A DNA stretch of 47,830 nucleotides from assembly GCA_023212695.1 (NCBI GenBank), contig JALCCG010000169.1:1-47830 (forward strand), in the 5' to 3' direction. A program made the translations under genes and the position numbers. The notes under the pieces are model-generated. The model was not told where the DNA came from and did not search any database. It worked only from the letters and a program-made list of their open reading frames with translations. This DNA comes from Sporisorium sorghi (taxonomy: Eukaryota; Basidiomycota; Ustilaginomycetes; Ustilaginales; Ustilaginaceae). Positions 38,264 through 47,830 of this stretch are shown here, piece by piece (the stretch's first letter is position 1; every line of letters begins with the position of its first letter).

Positions 38264-39586
38264 CGAAACCATCTAAGACGAAGAAGCAGCAAGCTCCTGT
38301 CTGCCTTGGCGTCAACGGGACCCACCGAGGCGATCATCAACCTACAGTCAAATATCTCTTCCACGTCAACCTAGGGTGAAGAGAAACCAACCAAATCGAA
38401 AGGAGGTGTGCTGCTACGAGGGCAAGAAAGGGAGACTGATTTTCGCGCTGCATGCGCCACTTCGGTCCGTCGGAAGAACCGAAGATGGAACAGGTGACGT
38501 TGCGTCCCATGAAATTCTTCACGACGCGTTTGCCGAGGTCCGAAAAATTCCCGAAGGCTTTGTGTCGAAAGGCGCAGTTAAATTTTGCGCAGACCAAGAA
38601 CAGAAGAAAGGCTGTGTGTCATTCCTCGGAAAAGGCGACTTTGAGAAGAAGAGGCTTGCGCAGTCAGCGTCGAAACATGGGCAATGCGCAGAGGAGCTTG
38701 GCGGCGTATCGCAGCAGTGCGAAATGTCTTCAGCTTAGAGGCAAGCAAGCTCAAGATCAGAACAGGAGCAGGGCCCAGCTTGCAAGCGTGGGCCTGCAGG
38801 TGGGTTCCGAAAGCCTTGACCTGGTCATGTGAGCCGCAAAAGTCCAAGACTGTGACTGCATCGGCAAATGAGGATGGGGGCAGGCGAGGTTGTTGCCCAC
38901 CGAGAGAATCCGGACGTCCCCTCTAGCCTGACGCGAGCTCTTCCCTTTTACACACGGAGGCCAAGTGGGAGGTGTCGAACAGCTTTGCAGACCCCGTTTG
39001 CCACGATGCATCTCGTAAGACAGTGCAATGCTCCTTGTCTGGATGGAGACTTCCGTGTCCTGCAGAGATAAGATGATACGTTGGTGGGGAACGTCGAGCG
39101 GAACTCGACTGTCGTTTTGCTACTCGGTGCTCTGTTCGTGTCGTGCATCGGTCTGTGATGGAGTCATGAGAGTGGCCAAAGCCTATCACCCTTCTTCTTC
39201 TCAGATCCCTTTCTTAAGTGCGGCTCGCCCGCTTTGTTGTTCGTGAGTTTCCGCCACTCCTCTCTTCAGCCTTCCTTCCCTCTTCACCATCACATCCTCC
39301 GTCCCTCTCCCTATCCTACAAGTCCATCCTCGCCCTCCTCCATCTGCCATAAGTCCGACAGACGCTGATCGAAGCCACTTCCGCGACATCACCATCTCCA
39401 AAGCACGGCCAACGCAATTGGAACTCTGTCGGACGTTCCGCACTTTAGAGTTTGAGCAGGCCATAAGGTGCAGCACGCTCCAACTCTGAGTAAAGCTCTC
39501 ACTCTCGCACTCGCTTTCGTCTACTGATTCCGCAATTTCAGCTCGAATCAATAGCCAAGCTATCGTCTCGGCCATCTCCCTTCAAA

Positions 39587-41200
39587 ATGACTACCTCTAG
39601 TCAAGAGACACCTGCTCGTCAGAGCAGCGACAGCATCACCACCTCCAACGCTGCCTCACCAGCTCACAACGCCGCATCATCCCGAAGAAGCGACTCGCCA
39701 TCACCAGAGAGGAAAGCCGAGTCAACCCGCCCCCTCGGTCGATCCTTCCTCTTCCCATCAGGCGAGCGAGCCAAGTCGTGGCAAGAGATCTACCTCTTCG
39801 AGCTGCTTGGCGAGCGAGGCGCACAGATGCACGAGACTTCCGAGAAAGGTCAGGATGTTCAGGTCAGCGATATCGAGGACGTCACAAAGGCTCAGGAGGA
39901 GGAGCAACGGGCTCAAGACCACGCCGCCATCCCAAAGACGCTCGGATGGAAGGGCGCCTTCTTCAACCAGGTCGCCTACGCCATCGCCCTCGGTATCCTC
40001 AGCATCCCAAAGGTAGCAGTATCGATCGGCGTCGTGCCTTTCGTGCTGCTCACCTTCATGTTCGCCTACATCTGCTACTACACTGGCGATCAGTACTGGA
40101 AGCTCAAGATGCGCTTCCCCGGCGTTCACAACCTCCAGGATGCTGGCTATCTCATGTTCGGACCTTGGGGAGCGCGAATTTTGGGCATGTCTTCTATCAT
40201 TTTTTCAATATTTCTTCAGGGCAACCATGTCCTCCTCGGGGGTCAAGCCTTCCACATTCTGGGCTGGCATTCGTGTGCCATTGCCCTCGCCGCCGTCTTC
40301 GCCATCATCTCTTTCGTTTTCACGCTCCCGCGCTCGTACAAGCTGTTTTCGATTGCAGCTTTTGTGTCATTCACGTCAATTGTTGTCGTGGTCTTCTTTG
40401 CCATGATCGCCAGCGGAGTAACCGGGCCTCAAAACGCGCCGGCCAACGCACCTCCGATCAAGGTGGTCGCCTTTGGCCCCGCTCCTGGTGTCGAGGTCGA
40501 CTTCCTCAGCGGCTTCCTCTACGTGCTCAATCTCTTCGTCAGCTTCGGTGCTATCCCTAGCTACTTGCCAATCATCTCGGAGATGCGCAAGCCTACAGAC
40601 TTTCGCAAGAGTCTGTTTGTGCTGGTCGCCGTCCAGCTGGTACTCTACTTGATTGTCGGAGGCGTCATCTACAACAACCTCGGCCAGTACACCACATCGC
40701 CAAGTCTCAACAGCCTTTCCATCACGTCAAGCAAGATCGCCTACGGCCTGGCGCTTCCCACGATCCTCATCGCTGGCTGCGAGAGTGGACAGGTGGCCAA
40801 CAAGCATCTGTACATGTTCGTTTTTCGCTCGCGCCCTCAGCATATCCACAACTCTACGAGGCTCGGCTGGATCGTCTGGACGCTCATCAACGCTCTCACT
40901 TGGGTGCTTGCTTTCATCCTCGCCGAGCTCATTCCCTGGTTTTCTAGCTTCCTCGGTCTCGAAGCAGCTTTGTTCTGGTCATTGTTCACGGGAATGAGCG
41001 CTGTGATGTGGTTGTACCTCAACCAAGGGCGATGGCTCGAGTCGTGGCGCAAAATGGTCGATTTTTCGATCGCACTGCTTATCATCGCCATCTCGGCCGT
41101 CCTCTGTGTGGTAGGAATATGGTCCAGTGCCATCTCCATCCGCGACCTGTACAACACAAGCGATGTCGGCAGCCCCTTCTCGTGCAAGTCTGCATCGTAG
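39587..41200 (+). CDS. Amino-acid transporter, AAAP (Aa_trans) family
   Basis: The 537-residue protein has a hydrophilic cytoplasmic N-terminus of about 120 residues (Ser/Thr-rich, then a charged helix). About eleven hydrophobic segments follow. The first begins with GWKGAFFNQVAYAIALGILSIP, the typical opening of this family, where a helix is broken by a Gly/Ile-rich segment in the substrate site. Fungal relatives such as Neurospora Mtr carry neutral and aromatic amino acids by proton symport at the plasma membrane; some vacuolar homologues exist. The substrate here is not clear from sequence. The ATG at 39587 follows an A-rich context (TTCAAA). The single ORF needs no intron. It is followed by the telobox gene on the same strand, 595 bp away. 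Confidence 0.82.
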   Translation: MTTSSQETPARQSSDSITTSNAASPAHNAASSRRSDSPSPERKAESTRPLGRSFLFPSGERAKSWQEIYLFELLGERGAQMHETSEKGQDVQVSDIEDVTKAQEEEQRAQDHAAIPKTLGWKGAFFNQVAYAIALGILSIPKVAVSIGVVPFVLLTFMFAYICYYTGDQYWKLKMRFPGVHNLQDAGYLMFGPWGARILGMSSIIFSIFLQGNHVLLGGQAFHILGWHSCAIALAAVFAIISFVFTLPRSYKLFSIAAFVSFTSIVVVVFFAMIASGVTGPQNAPANAPPIKVVAFGPAPGVEVDFLSGFLYVLNLFVSFGAIPSYLPIISEMRKPTDFRKSLFVLVAVQLVLYLIVGGVIYNNLGQYTTSPSLNSLSITSSKIAYGLALPTILIAGCESGQVANKHLYMFVFRSRPQHIHNSTRLGWIVWTLINALTWVLAFILAELIPWFSSFLGLEAALFWSLFTGMSAVMWLYLNQGRWLESWRKMVDFSIALLIIAISAVLCVVGIWSSAISIRDLYNTSDVGSPFSCKSAS

Positions 41201-41795
41201 ATGGACATTCGTTGGAGCTTTTCGAAAAAGGCCGCAGTTTCAATCACTGGATGCTTTGTTCTCTCTAGTCATCTTTGCGTGCCCTTCTAGCTATGGTGGC
41301 TTCTCTCATCACTTGTAACAGTAGGATCTTTGCATTGAACGAAAGCATCTATGACCGATTGATTGAGGAAGGGTGCATTCGGATTGATGCTGTGCGGAGA
41401 ATGAGGTTGTCAACAAATTGACAGGTCCGGTAGCGCTGAGGCAGACAGACGCGTCAAGGCTTTGCGACTGACGGAAGAGCTTCACGCGTCAGGTGCCGCT
41501 GCCGAGGCTTGGGTGTCACTTTTGTGTGATTTTTTCGGCTGAAGCGTGACTGACTGACTGACTGACTGACTGCAGCTCCACTTGAAACATCTTCTCATGC
41601 CCAACAAGCCTTCTCCACCAACCATCATCTTAATCAACAAGCTCAGCACCTCCCGCTTCATCACGGACGGACCTTTCCTCGAATCATGCCGTACCTCTGA
41701 TTCGATTCAAAGTCGCCAGAAGAGTCCGTGGCATCACGGAGGTCAAACAATCCTACTGCGCCATCCGCTCGACTCTACTACCGTAGCAGATCACC
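41201..41795. other. Intergenic region with a TGAC tetranucleotide repeat
   Basis: This gap lies between two rightward genes. A TGAC tandem repeat of about six units lies at 41547-41572. I see no ORF worth reporting and no clear promoter motif. Confidence 0.5.
41547..41572 (+). repeat. TGAC tetranucleotide microsatellite
   Basis: About six copies of TGAC, ending in TGCAG. It lies about 225 nt upstream of the telobox gene. Confidence 0.85.
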
Positions 41796-44700
41796 ATGTC
41801 GAGCTTTGCTTCAGGCTCGCGAAGGACGCGCGCTTCCATCGCAGCGCCTGCCTTCGCATCCACATCCTCTTCGTCCCGCGTCCGCGATCGCGATGCGCTA
41901 AGGCGACGATCGACGGCAACTCTCTCGCGACCACGTCCCGATCTTTTGCAGACCGACTCTTCCGACCTCGACTCGCGAGACAGAACCAACACGCGCCGCT
42001 CCTTCCGGCTACAACTCCCGCTTGACGAAGAGACAGACGATGTCATCAGCGAGGAAGATGTGGACCAAGACGCGCTCGATGAGCTGCAAGTCCTGGAGCA
42101 ACTCACGCCTCGTCCGAATCGTCGCATCCGCATCGAATCCGTCGACGTCGATACCACGCAGACTGCACTCGATCGCTTCCGCCTGCGGGAGCAACGCGGA
42201 GACAGAATGGCGAGAGCATCCATAGCAGGGCCGCCAGAAAGGGCCGCCCGACCGAGCACATCAACCCGCTCGCAAGCATCGACGCGGTCTAGACAGAGTG
42301 CCCCCCTAGCTCGCATTACCGAGCCGCAGCAATCCGACTCACGTAGCATGCATACAGCGCGTAGCGAGCTCTCTGCCGCACCCACCACGTCGCGTCGCAG
42401 TCTGCGCTCCAAAATCAGCGCGGTGGGCTTTGCAGAGGCGTCGGAGGACGAGTCAAGGGCCAACACAACCATAACTCGACCAGGACAGCGGCTGCGACCG
42501 TCCCTTGCGCATCCCGACGGACGACTCGACGTACCCACCATCGAAGAGCGGTGCGCTGCACTCGTCATCAACGCAAAGGGCGTCCTCCACTTCTATATGA
42601 ATCTCTACGACGACGGCTGGCAGCCCGGATCGTTTGAAGATATGCTCCGCAACTGGAAGCCCTTCGAATCGTACAAAACCAACCAGCTGCTCGCCGAAGC
42701 TCAGTACATGCATCACTTTATCGACATCGAGGAAGTCACACGCTCGTTGCGCGCCTCGGGCCAACCTCGTCCAGATGGTTTCAAAGAGGCCATGAAGATG
42801 GCCAACTGTGCCACTTTCGTCCACTACATTCATCAGCTTCCCACCGATCCCGCGCAGTACGGGCGAAACAACGGCCACTCGATCACAGGCGCGGATGTGG
42901 TCCGCGCACCCTTGCGAAACGTCAGCGAACTCAGCGATGCACGTCGCATCTTCCTCCGGTGGATCCTGCCTTTCGACTGGGATCTCACTGACGAGGTGCT
43001 CAACATGCTGCTCGACATGAGCATCCAGATCTTCATTCACCGGCTCGAACGCATCGTTCAGGCCGTCCGTGCAGGCGAGATGGCCGAAGACGTCGGGCGC
43101 ACCACCGTCTCGGATCACCTCATCGACCTAACAAGCGGCGACGTGGTCCGTCATTCGCTGCAACGCGTTAAAAAGCAGCGCGGAATGTCGCGAGCCGAGA
43201 TCGAACGCATGGTACAGCGCTACGAGACCTTCGCCAACGTGCGTCAGATCGATCTGCAGTCCATGCTGTACGACTACGATGCCATGCGCCAGAGCTTTTC
43301 GTTCCAGAGCATGTCGGCCGATCTCACCGGCTACGTTAGGGACGTGGTGCGAGAGGTCGATGCTGGCATGCACTCGACGTCGCTGCCGCTGATCATGGAT
43401 CGACTTGCGCGCGAATCGAGTGTATTCAGTGCTTCGGATGTCCCTGATGTCCCTCCCGAGTCGAGCTCGGTGATTGGTGGCAGGGACGAGGATTCCTCAA
43501 GCGTGATTGCGCCTCCGAGTCAGTCGACCCCGAAAGCAGCGATGCAGGCGATACAGGCGACGCAGCCATCGCAGCCATTCGCCTCTCAGTACGCCAATTG
43601 GCTCGACGAGATGCTCGACGAGGACGAGGCGGTGGATGCACCTCAAGACGCCAGAGTTGCGGGGACATCCCGGGAACAAGTCCCTGGCGTGGATCTCACA
43701 GACACGCAAAGGCTTCACGAACTCAATGCTATGTTGATGGAATCTGCGACTGACCAAAGTGTCGATCTCAACATCGCATCCAGTCCACCACGCGCCAACA
43801 GGCTCGGCGCACGCCTCTCTGCGGCGCTGAACAGCTCAGGTCGCACCTCAACACGGAACCAACGCCAGCCGTCCGAAGCGGGAGTACCATCTGAAAGCAG
43901 CGATGGCCCGGGGAGCGCGGAACCGCTTGAAAATCGCGATGGACCTTTGGACTCGCCTGCCAAGGAAAAGGCAAGCAGGCTGGGCTTCGACAGTCAGAAC
44001 CGCCTGGTACGACGCACATCCGACGGCGGTCGCAAGAATCAGAGGCTTTTGGATGGTTCGGCTGCAGCAGTGCGGGAATCCCGCTTCGATTCGCAGGGTG
44101 AGGAGGAAGAGGACGTCTTCCTCGACAATGCTGTTCGAGGTGGGAAGCGGCGTAGGCGGAAAGGGAAAGGCAAGGCCAAAGCAGCGGATCCGCCAGCTGA
44201 GGTTGAGACGGCAGCACCAGCAACGCCAAGACCCAGACGTAATCTGCGATCGAATGCCGTACAACGGCGTCCGAGTCCGAGAGCAGAAGCCGCTGCGGAC
44301 AGCGACGCCGATTCGAGTGACCCGAATGGACGCCAGACTGCCATAAGGAGTGGCTCTCGTAGTGCGGCGAGACAGTTGCAGCTCAAGCAAGAGTCTCTCA
44401 GTCCTGCCAAGCGCCAGGCTCAGCAAATTGCGAGCCAGGCGGCTGCCGCAAGCCAGCCGGCGGCACCAGCAGAGCAGTCTGGAAACAACCGTCCGCGACC
44501 AGCAAGAGGTGCCCATGCCGACGGCGGTGCTACTGGTCTCGGGCGAGGTGTTCCTGAGAGCGGAGATACTCGATCGCAAGCCCGTATCTTGTCCACCGCT
44601 TCCGGTCGGCTGCACGAAGATGGCGAAAGCAGCGAGGACGACCAGGGCGGAGTGGGCCAATATACGGGAAACCGGGTCGAAGGTGTTGAGGAAGAGCTTG

Positions 44701-45758
44701 GTGCAACCCGCGCCACGCCTGACGAGAACTTCATCGGCGACGACGACGAAGCCGTGCTCGACCGCCGAGCAGCATTGGACGCTGCCCTTGCCGCAAAGAA
44801 GCCGCGGCCGGGGACGTTGCATTTCTATCGTCCCGAGGCCGACGACGACGCGATGCCGCTTGCTGGGTTGGAAGATGGTCCGCCCGAAGAAGGGGAAAAC
44901 GTGGATGCGATCGCTATGCGCAATGGCGATGCTGTTGCGGAGATCCTTCGCTCGAGCAATGCTGCTCCTTCGCGGCGCATTGGACCGTACCGACCTGAAA
45001 ATGGACGCAGACGTTCGCAGCGGGAAGAGTCTGATCCTGCAGTAGACCTTTACTCGGAGGACGAAGTGGACGAGGTCGATGACGATGATGCCGCTGCCGA
45101 ACCGGACAGCACACGCCGTCGTCGACGCCGCGGTCGCAACACGACGCACACCGAGCCACAGGGCCAAGCGGTGCGTGTCGAACCCTACAAGCGATCCAAC
45201 CTGTACATCACGGGCCACAACATGACGGGCCGCTCGCGCTGGACGCAGTCCGAGACCGACTGCCTGCTCGACGCGCTGCACGAACTGGCGCGGTACAAAA
45301 AGGTGGCGCCCAAGTTCAAGGTGTACACGGAAATCCTCAAGCGGCACGGCGTTCACGGCACGCAATCGCGCACGTTGGCGCGGTGGAACAACGTGCAGCT
45401 GAAGGACAAGTCGCGCAACGAGCTGATGCGGATGAAGCGGGAGGGCGTGCGGATTCCGTATTGGAAGCGGCTGCTGCATCCGAATATTTGGAAGCCTCCG
45501 CCGGTGGTGGTGACAGCGAGTGGGAGGAGGAGGGAGGAGACGGAGGATGTGCCGGATGTGGGGTCGGATGTGGAGGTGCCCCGAGAGGAGGATGGAGGGG
45601 GTGAGGATGCGGATGATCCCATTCGCGATATTGAGGAGGTCGAGGGAGGCGGAGAGGCGGGTGAACAGGCAGAGGTGGACGGCATCGAGGTTGTGATTGG
45701 AGAGGAAGAGGAGGGCGAAGATGCACGCTCGTCGAATCCTCTTCGGAATGATCCTTGA
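41796..45758 (+). CDS. Myb/telobox-domain protein, candidate TRF-like telomere-binding protein
   Basis: The 1,320-residue protein has a Ser/Arg-rich N-terminus (about 1-240). A helix-rich globular part follows at about 245-540 (TIEERCAALVINAKGVLHFYMNLYDDG, DARRIFLRWILPFDWDLTDEVLNMLLDMSI). The middle (about 560-1,130) is disordered, with acidic blocks and basic patches such as GGKRRRRKGKGKAKA. Near the C-terminus is one Myb-like domain (about 1146-1215): RSRWTQSETDCLLDAL, then KVYTEILKRHG and VQLKDKSRN (1200-1208). The last motif fits the telobox consensus VDLKDKWRN of TRF and Taz1 proteins. A helical N-terminal domain plus one C-terminal telobox Myb is the layout of TRF-type telomere proteins, so a double-strand telomere-binding role is likely but inferred. 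It ends in an acidic tail. The start at 41796 is the first ATG. Confidence 0.6.
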   Translation: MSSFASGSRRTRASIAAPAFASTSSSSRVRDRDALRRRSTATLSRPRPDLLQTDSSDLDSRDRTNTRRSFRLQLPLDEETDDVISEEDVDQDALDELQVLEQLTPRPNRRIRIESVDVDTTQTALDRFRLREQRGDRMARASIAGPPERAARPSTSTRSQASTRSRQSAPLARITEPQQSDSRSMHTARSELSAAPTTSRRSLRSKISAVGFAEASEDESRANTTITRPGQRLRPSLAHPDGRLDVPTIEERCAALVINAKGVLHFYMNLYDDGWQPGSFEDMLRNWKPFESYKTNQLLAEAQYMHHFIDIEEVTRSLRASGQPRPDGFKEAMKMANCATFVHYIHQLPTDPAQYGRNNGHSITGADVVRAPLRNVSELSDARRIFLRWILPFDWDLTDEVLNMLLDMSIQIFIHRLERIVQAVRAGEMAEDVGRTTVSDHLIDLTSGDVVRHSLQRVKKQRGMSRAEIERMVQRYETFANVRQIDLQSMLYDYDAMRQSFSFQSMSADLTGYVRDVVREVDAGMHSTSLPLIMDRLARESSVFSASDVPDVPPESSSVIGGRDEDSSSVIAPPSQSTPKAAMQAIQATQPSQPFASQYANWLDEMLDEDEAVDAPQDARVAGTSREQVPGVDLTDTQRLHELNAMLMESATDQSVDLNIASSPPRANRLGARLSAALNSSGRTSTRNQRQPSEAGVPSESSDGPGSAEPLENRDGPLDSPAKEKASRLGFDSQNRLVRRTSDGGRKNQRLLDGSAAAVRESRFDSQGEEEEDVFLDNAVRGGKRRRRKGKGKAKAADPPAEVETAAPATPRPRRNLRSNAVQRRPSPRAEAAADSDADSSDPNGRQTAIRSGSRSAARQLQLKQESLSPAKRQAQQIASQAAAASQPAAPAEQSGNNRPRPARGAHADGGATGLGRGVPESGDTRSQARILSTASGRLHEDGESSEDDQGGVGQYTGNRVEGVEEELGATRATPDENFIGDDDEAVLDRRAALDAALAAKKPRPGTLHFYRPEADDDAMPLAGLEDGPPEEGENVDAIAMRNGDAVAEILRSSNAAPSRRIGPYRPENGRRRSQREESDPAVDLYSEDEVDEVDDDDAAAEPDSTRRRRRRGRNTTHTEPQGQAVRVEPYKRSNLYITGHNMTGRSRWTQSETDCLLDALHELARYKKVAPKFKVYTEILKRHGVHGTQSRTLARWNNVQLKDKSRNELMRMKREGVRIPYWKRLLHPNIWKPPPVVVTASGRRREETEDVPDVGSDVEVPREEDGGGEDADDPIRDIEEVEGGGEAGEQAEVDGIEVVIGEEEEGEDARSSNPLRNDP

Positions 45759-45971
45759 CGACATCCTTCAAGGTGACACCCTTCAAGGTGACACTGACAC
45801 GGGTTCATTTCAATCGTATGCTTTCGAGATGACCTCTGCGCGCGTCTGTGTTTGTTGAAAGTGTGCAAGGATCTTTTGGTAGAGTACAGGAGATGAGAGG
45901 CAGTGGAAACAGTGAGAGGTGTTGGATGAGGGGTCGAATCTGCGATCCCAATCGTAACTTCGCCCGTTTGT

Positions 45972-46130
45972 CTATTGACGAGCACGACGCTGGCGAGCCT
46001 TCAACACGCGCTCGCGGTTCCTCTGCGCCGCTGCCGACTCAGCATCGGCACTTGGCGAGCTGGCCTCGTAGGCGGCCTTGTCATCGAGAATCTCCTTCAG
46101 CGCGTCTGACCTGGCCGATGCGCCTGCTGC

Positions 46131-46179
<49 letters not shown>

Positions 46180-47624
46180 CTCGGGACGGGCTTGACGCTC
46201 TTCTGGGTGGACGAGTCCGAGAGCTGGTCACGGGCGGCCTTGAGCTTGTCCATGAACGTCTTGCCCTTCTCCTGGTACGGGTTCTTAGGGTGCACGATGC
46301 GTTTCGGGAACTTGACCCATTGCCTCACAATAGGCACCTGCAGGATCGCGAGCTGGAAGAGCGAATACAGGTTGGTCGTGGCCCAGTACACCAGCACGCC
46401 GGAGGGGAACGTTGTGGAGATCCACGCCACGATGGGCATGATGCCCCTGAAGACGTACTTCATCATCTGGCTCTGCGCCGGGTCGGACTGGTTATTCGTG
46501 CCGAGCTTGAACCCGAGCTCTGCCACCGCGAACGTTGCGAGCGTCGACACGGCGGGCAGGATCCACGTCGGGTCCGGCACGGTCAAATCTTGTGTCCACC
46601 ACGGCCCGCCATGCGCGAAACTTTCCGCGCCCGACTTGGCGATGCGCTCCAGCGCCAAATAGTAGCTGAACATCAGCGGAAACTGAAACAGGATCGGCAC
46701 GATCGACTTGATCGGATTCGCATTATTGTCGCGCAACAGCTTCTGCGTCGCCATGACCGCCTTCTGCATCTGCATCTGGTCGCCTGCGGCCTTGTAGTGA
46801 TTGATGTCGTCCATGTTGCGCTTCATCTGCGGCTGGATGTTTCCGAGGCGGATAGCGTTTTTCTGCCCCGCGATGCTGATGGGCGCGATGAGCAGACGCA
46901 GTGCAACGGTGGTGACGGCGATGGTGCCCCACCAGGGCAGCCCCGTGGTGGTGCCGACGAACTCGAGCAGGTTGGTGATCCACCCCGGTGGGGAGACCCA
47001 GTGGTTCAGCCCGAGCTCGGACAGCTCGCCGGCCTTGACACCCATGGCGCCGGTGAAGGCTTCGGTGACGGTCGAGGCGGCGGCGTGGTCGACGTTGCTA
47101 AACTGCTCGGTCAGCGTGCCGGTCACTTCGGACGCTTTGGCTTGCAGAGTGTGCACGGCATCCGAGGCGGCGTGTTCTGCAGAGTGCAGGCCATCAGAGA
47201 CGGACGAGCTGGCATCGTGCAGTGCACTCTCGGTAGATTGCTTGAGCTCGCTGGCGGCCTTGGCAGCCTCGTCCTCCTCGGTGTGCAGTTCGGAAGCGAA
47301 TGCCGATGTGTCACTGGACTTGTTGTTGCTGCTGGACGAGCCCCAGAGCGAGAGGCTTCGGTGTGCGATAGGGGACGAGAACGGCTTACCCGCCAAGAGA
47401 GTCGACTGAGCAGGGAAGGCCACGCTGGCGCGAGGGAAAGTAGCTGAGTCGTAGTTCAGCGTCGTGGTCCTGAGGCTGGATGTTCTCGGAGTTGCCGAAG
47501 CAGCGACGGAAAAGCTTCTCGAGGTTGACGCAGTTCGGGTTGAAGAGCGAGCTGCTGAGGCGAGCAGCGGCGTGCCGTGTAGGCGAGCCCGCTGGACGAG
47601 CGATGAAGCAGCACCAGCGACCAT
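45972..47624 (-). CDS. OXA1: Oxa1 mitochondrial inner-membrane insertase
   Basis: The 550-residue protein has an N-terminal presequence (about 1-45, Ser/Arg/Thr-rich) and an amphipathic, Ser/Ala-rich segment to about 185. The YidC/Oxa1 core follows (about 200-430): GLPWWGTIAVTTVALRLLIAPISI, a loop with QPQMKRNMDDIN and QKLLRDNNANPIKSIVPILFQFPLMFSYYLALERI. Further membrane segments are ILPAVSTLATFAVAELGF and WISTTFPSGVLVYWATTNLYSLFQL. The C-terminal matrix tail is basic and holds a serine run, with a final ERVLKARQRRARQ that resembles a ribosome-binding tail. Oxa1 inserts mitochondrially encoded proteins into the inner membrane. I start at the ATG at 47624; upstream in-frame codons begin with GTG. 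The gene converges on the telobox gene with 213 bp between the stops. Confidence 0.92.
46132..46176 (-). repeat. In-frame (CTG)15 repeat encoding polyserine in OXA1
   Basis: Fifteen perfect CTG units on the plus strand, read on the minus strand as AGC serine codons. They give a serine run in the matrix tail of Oxa1 at about residues 483-500, an unusual place for a long pure codon repeat in this protein. Confidence 0.9.
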
Positions 47625-47715
47625 GGCTGCGAAAATGTGACGGTGCACAAGGATGAGGTGACTGTGGGATATAACGAGATGCTCGGATGAAGCGAAAGCT
47701 TCTCGCAGAAGATCT

Positions 47716-47768
<53 letters not shown>

Positions 47769-47830
47769 CGCGAAAATAGGCGCCTTTTGTGAAGATGACA
47801 CAAAAAAAATTAAAGTTCTCCCCGTCGGGC
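47625..47830. promoter_or_regulatory. Upstream region of OXA1, cut by the window edge
   Basis: About 200 nt precede the OXA1 start. They hold the 45-nt poly(dA:dT) tract and a shorter A8 run near 47802. Any gene beyond the edge cannot be judged. Confidence 0.5.
47720..47764 (+). repeat. Poly(dA) tract, 45 nt, upstream of OXA1
   Basis: An uninterrupted A run on the plus strand, so a T tract on the OXA1 strand, about 96 nt before the OXA1 start codon. It may be part of the promoter. Confidence 0.9.

Larger units (their letters stand above)
36888..39586. other. 2.7 kb gene-poor region before the amino-acid transporter
   Basis: The stretch separates two rightward genes and holds only one ORF that looks protein-like (37130-37489, listed separately). 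It has an A13 tract (37875-37887) and a T13/A29 junction (38221-38262). The region at 38370-38850 is open on both strands, but the products show no family pattern. The last 400 nt before the transporter are pyrimidine-rich on the plus strand (CCTTCCTTCCCTC...), as is usual for a leader. Confidence 0.45.

Noticed and set aside
38376..38738. A 120-codon plus-strand ORF in the gap before the transporter
   Set aside because: It overlaps other open frames on both strands with no family resemblance; composition does not favour any of them.
43848..45764. A 638-codon minus-strand ORF opposite the telobox gene
   Set aside because: Arg/Ser/Pro-rich without domains; the plus strand carries the Myb/telobox domain and normal protein composition.

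Overview
The window looks like chromosomal DNA of a smut-type basidiomycete (Ustilaginales: Ustilago, Sporisorium, Pseudozyma or a close relative). The reasons are GC-rich, compact genes, mostly single uninterrupted ORFs of 200 to 1,700 codons, strong C/G-ending codon use, a few short introns with GTRNGT donors and GCTAAC branch sites, and a gene set typical of these fungi (NST1, SET5, MID1, an FBXO31-type F-box protein, an exportin-4-type karyopherin that budding yeast lacks). The genus is inferred, not proven. I see no transposon, CRISPR array, rRNA or tRNA, and no virus-like gene.

Layout, left to right. Exportin-4-like gene (+, 554-4354), convergent with a four-exon Tra2-type splicing regulator (-, 4598-6309). 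That gene is head-to-head with a second RRM/SR-like gene (+, 7031-7864). Then a SET5-type lysine methyltransferase (+, 8409-9926) converges on the very long NST1 gene (-, 10157-15250). After a 2.2 kb gene-poor stretch there is a small secreted protein with no cysteine (+, 17476-18105), convergent with MID1, a Ca2+ channel subunit (-, 18305-20233). Next come a Coq8-type atypical kinase fused to a cysteine-rich oxidoreductase-like tail (+, 20606-23470) and an otubain-type deubiquitinase (+, 24130-25161). A long Zn(II)2Cys6 transcription factor (-, 25328-30046) and dihydrolipoamide dehydrogenase (-, 31827-33353) follow, the two separated by a repeat-rich gap with a 71-nt A tract. An F-box protein (+, 34467-36887) and a 2.7 kb gene-poor gap lead to an amino-acid transporter (+, 39587-41200), a large Myb/telobox protein that may be a TRF-like telomere factor (+, 41796-45758), and OXA1 (-, 45972-47624).

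The genes do not form one pathway. Three themes recur: mitochondria (Coq8 fusion, lipoamide dehydrogenase, Oxa1), RNA and chromatin control (Tra2, SR-like protein, Set5, telobox protein, Zn2Cys6 factor), and ubiquitin, transport and stress (otubain, F-box, exportin, Mid1, Nst1). The most unusual items are the Coq8 to oxidoreductase-like fusion, the cysteine-free secreted protein, the telobox protein, a possible intron that replaces the last codons of the SR-like gene, and long poly(dA:dT) tracts about 100 nt upstream of two start codons.
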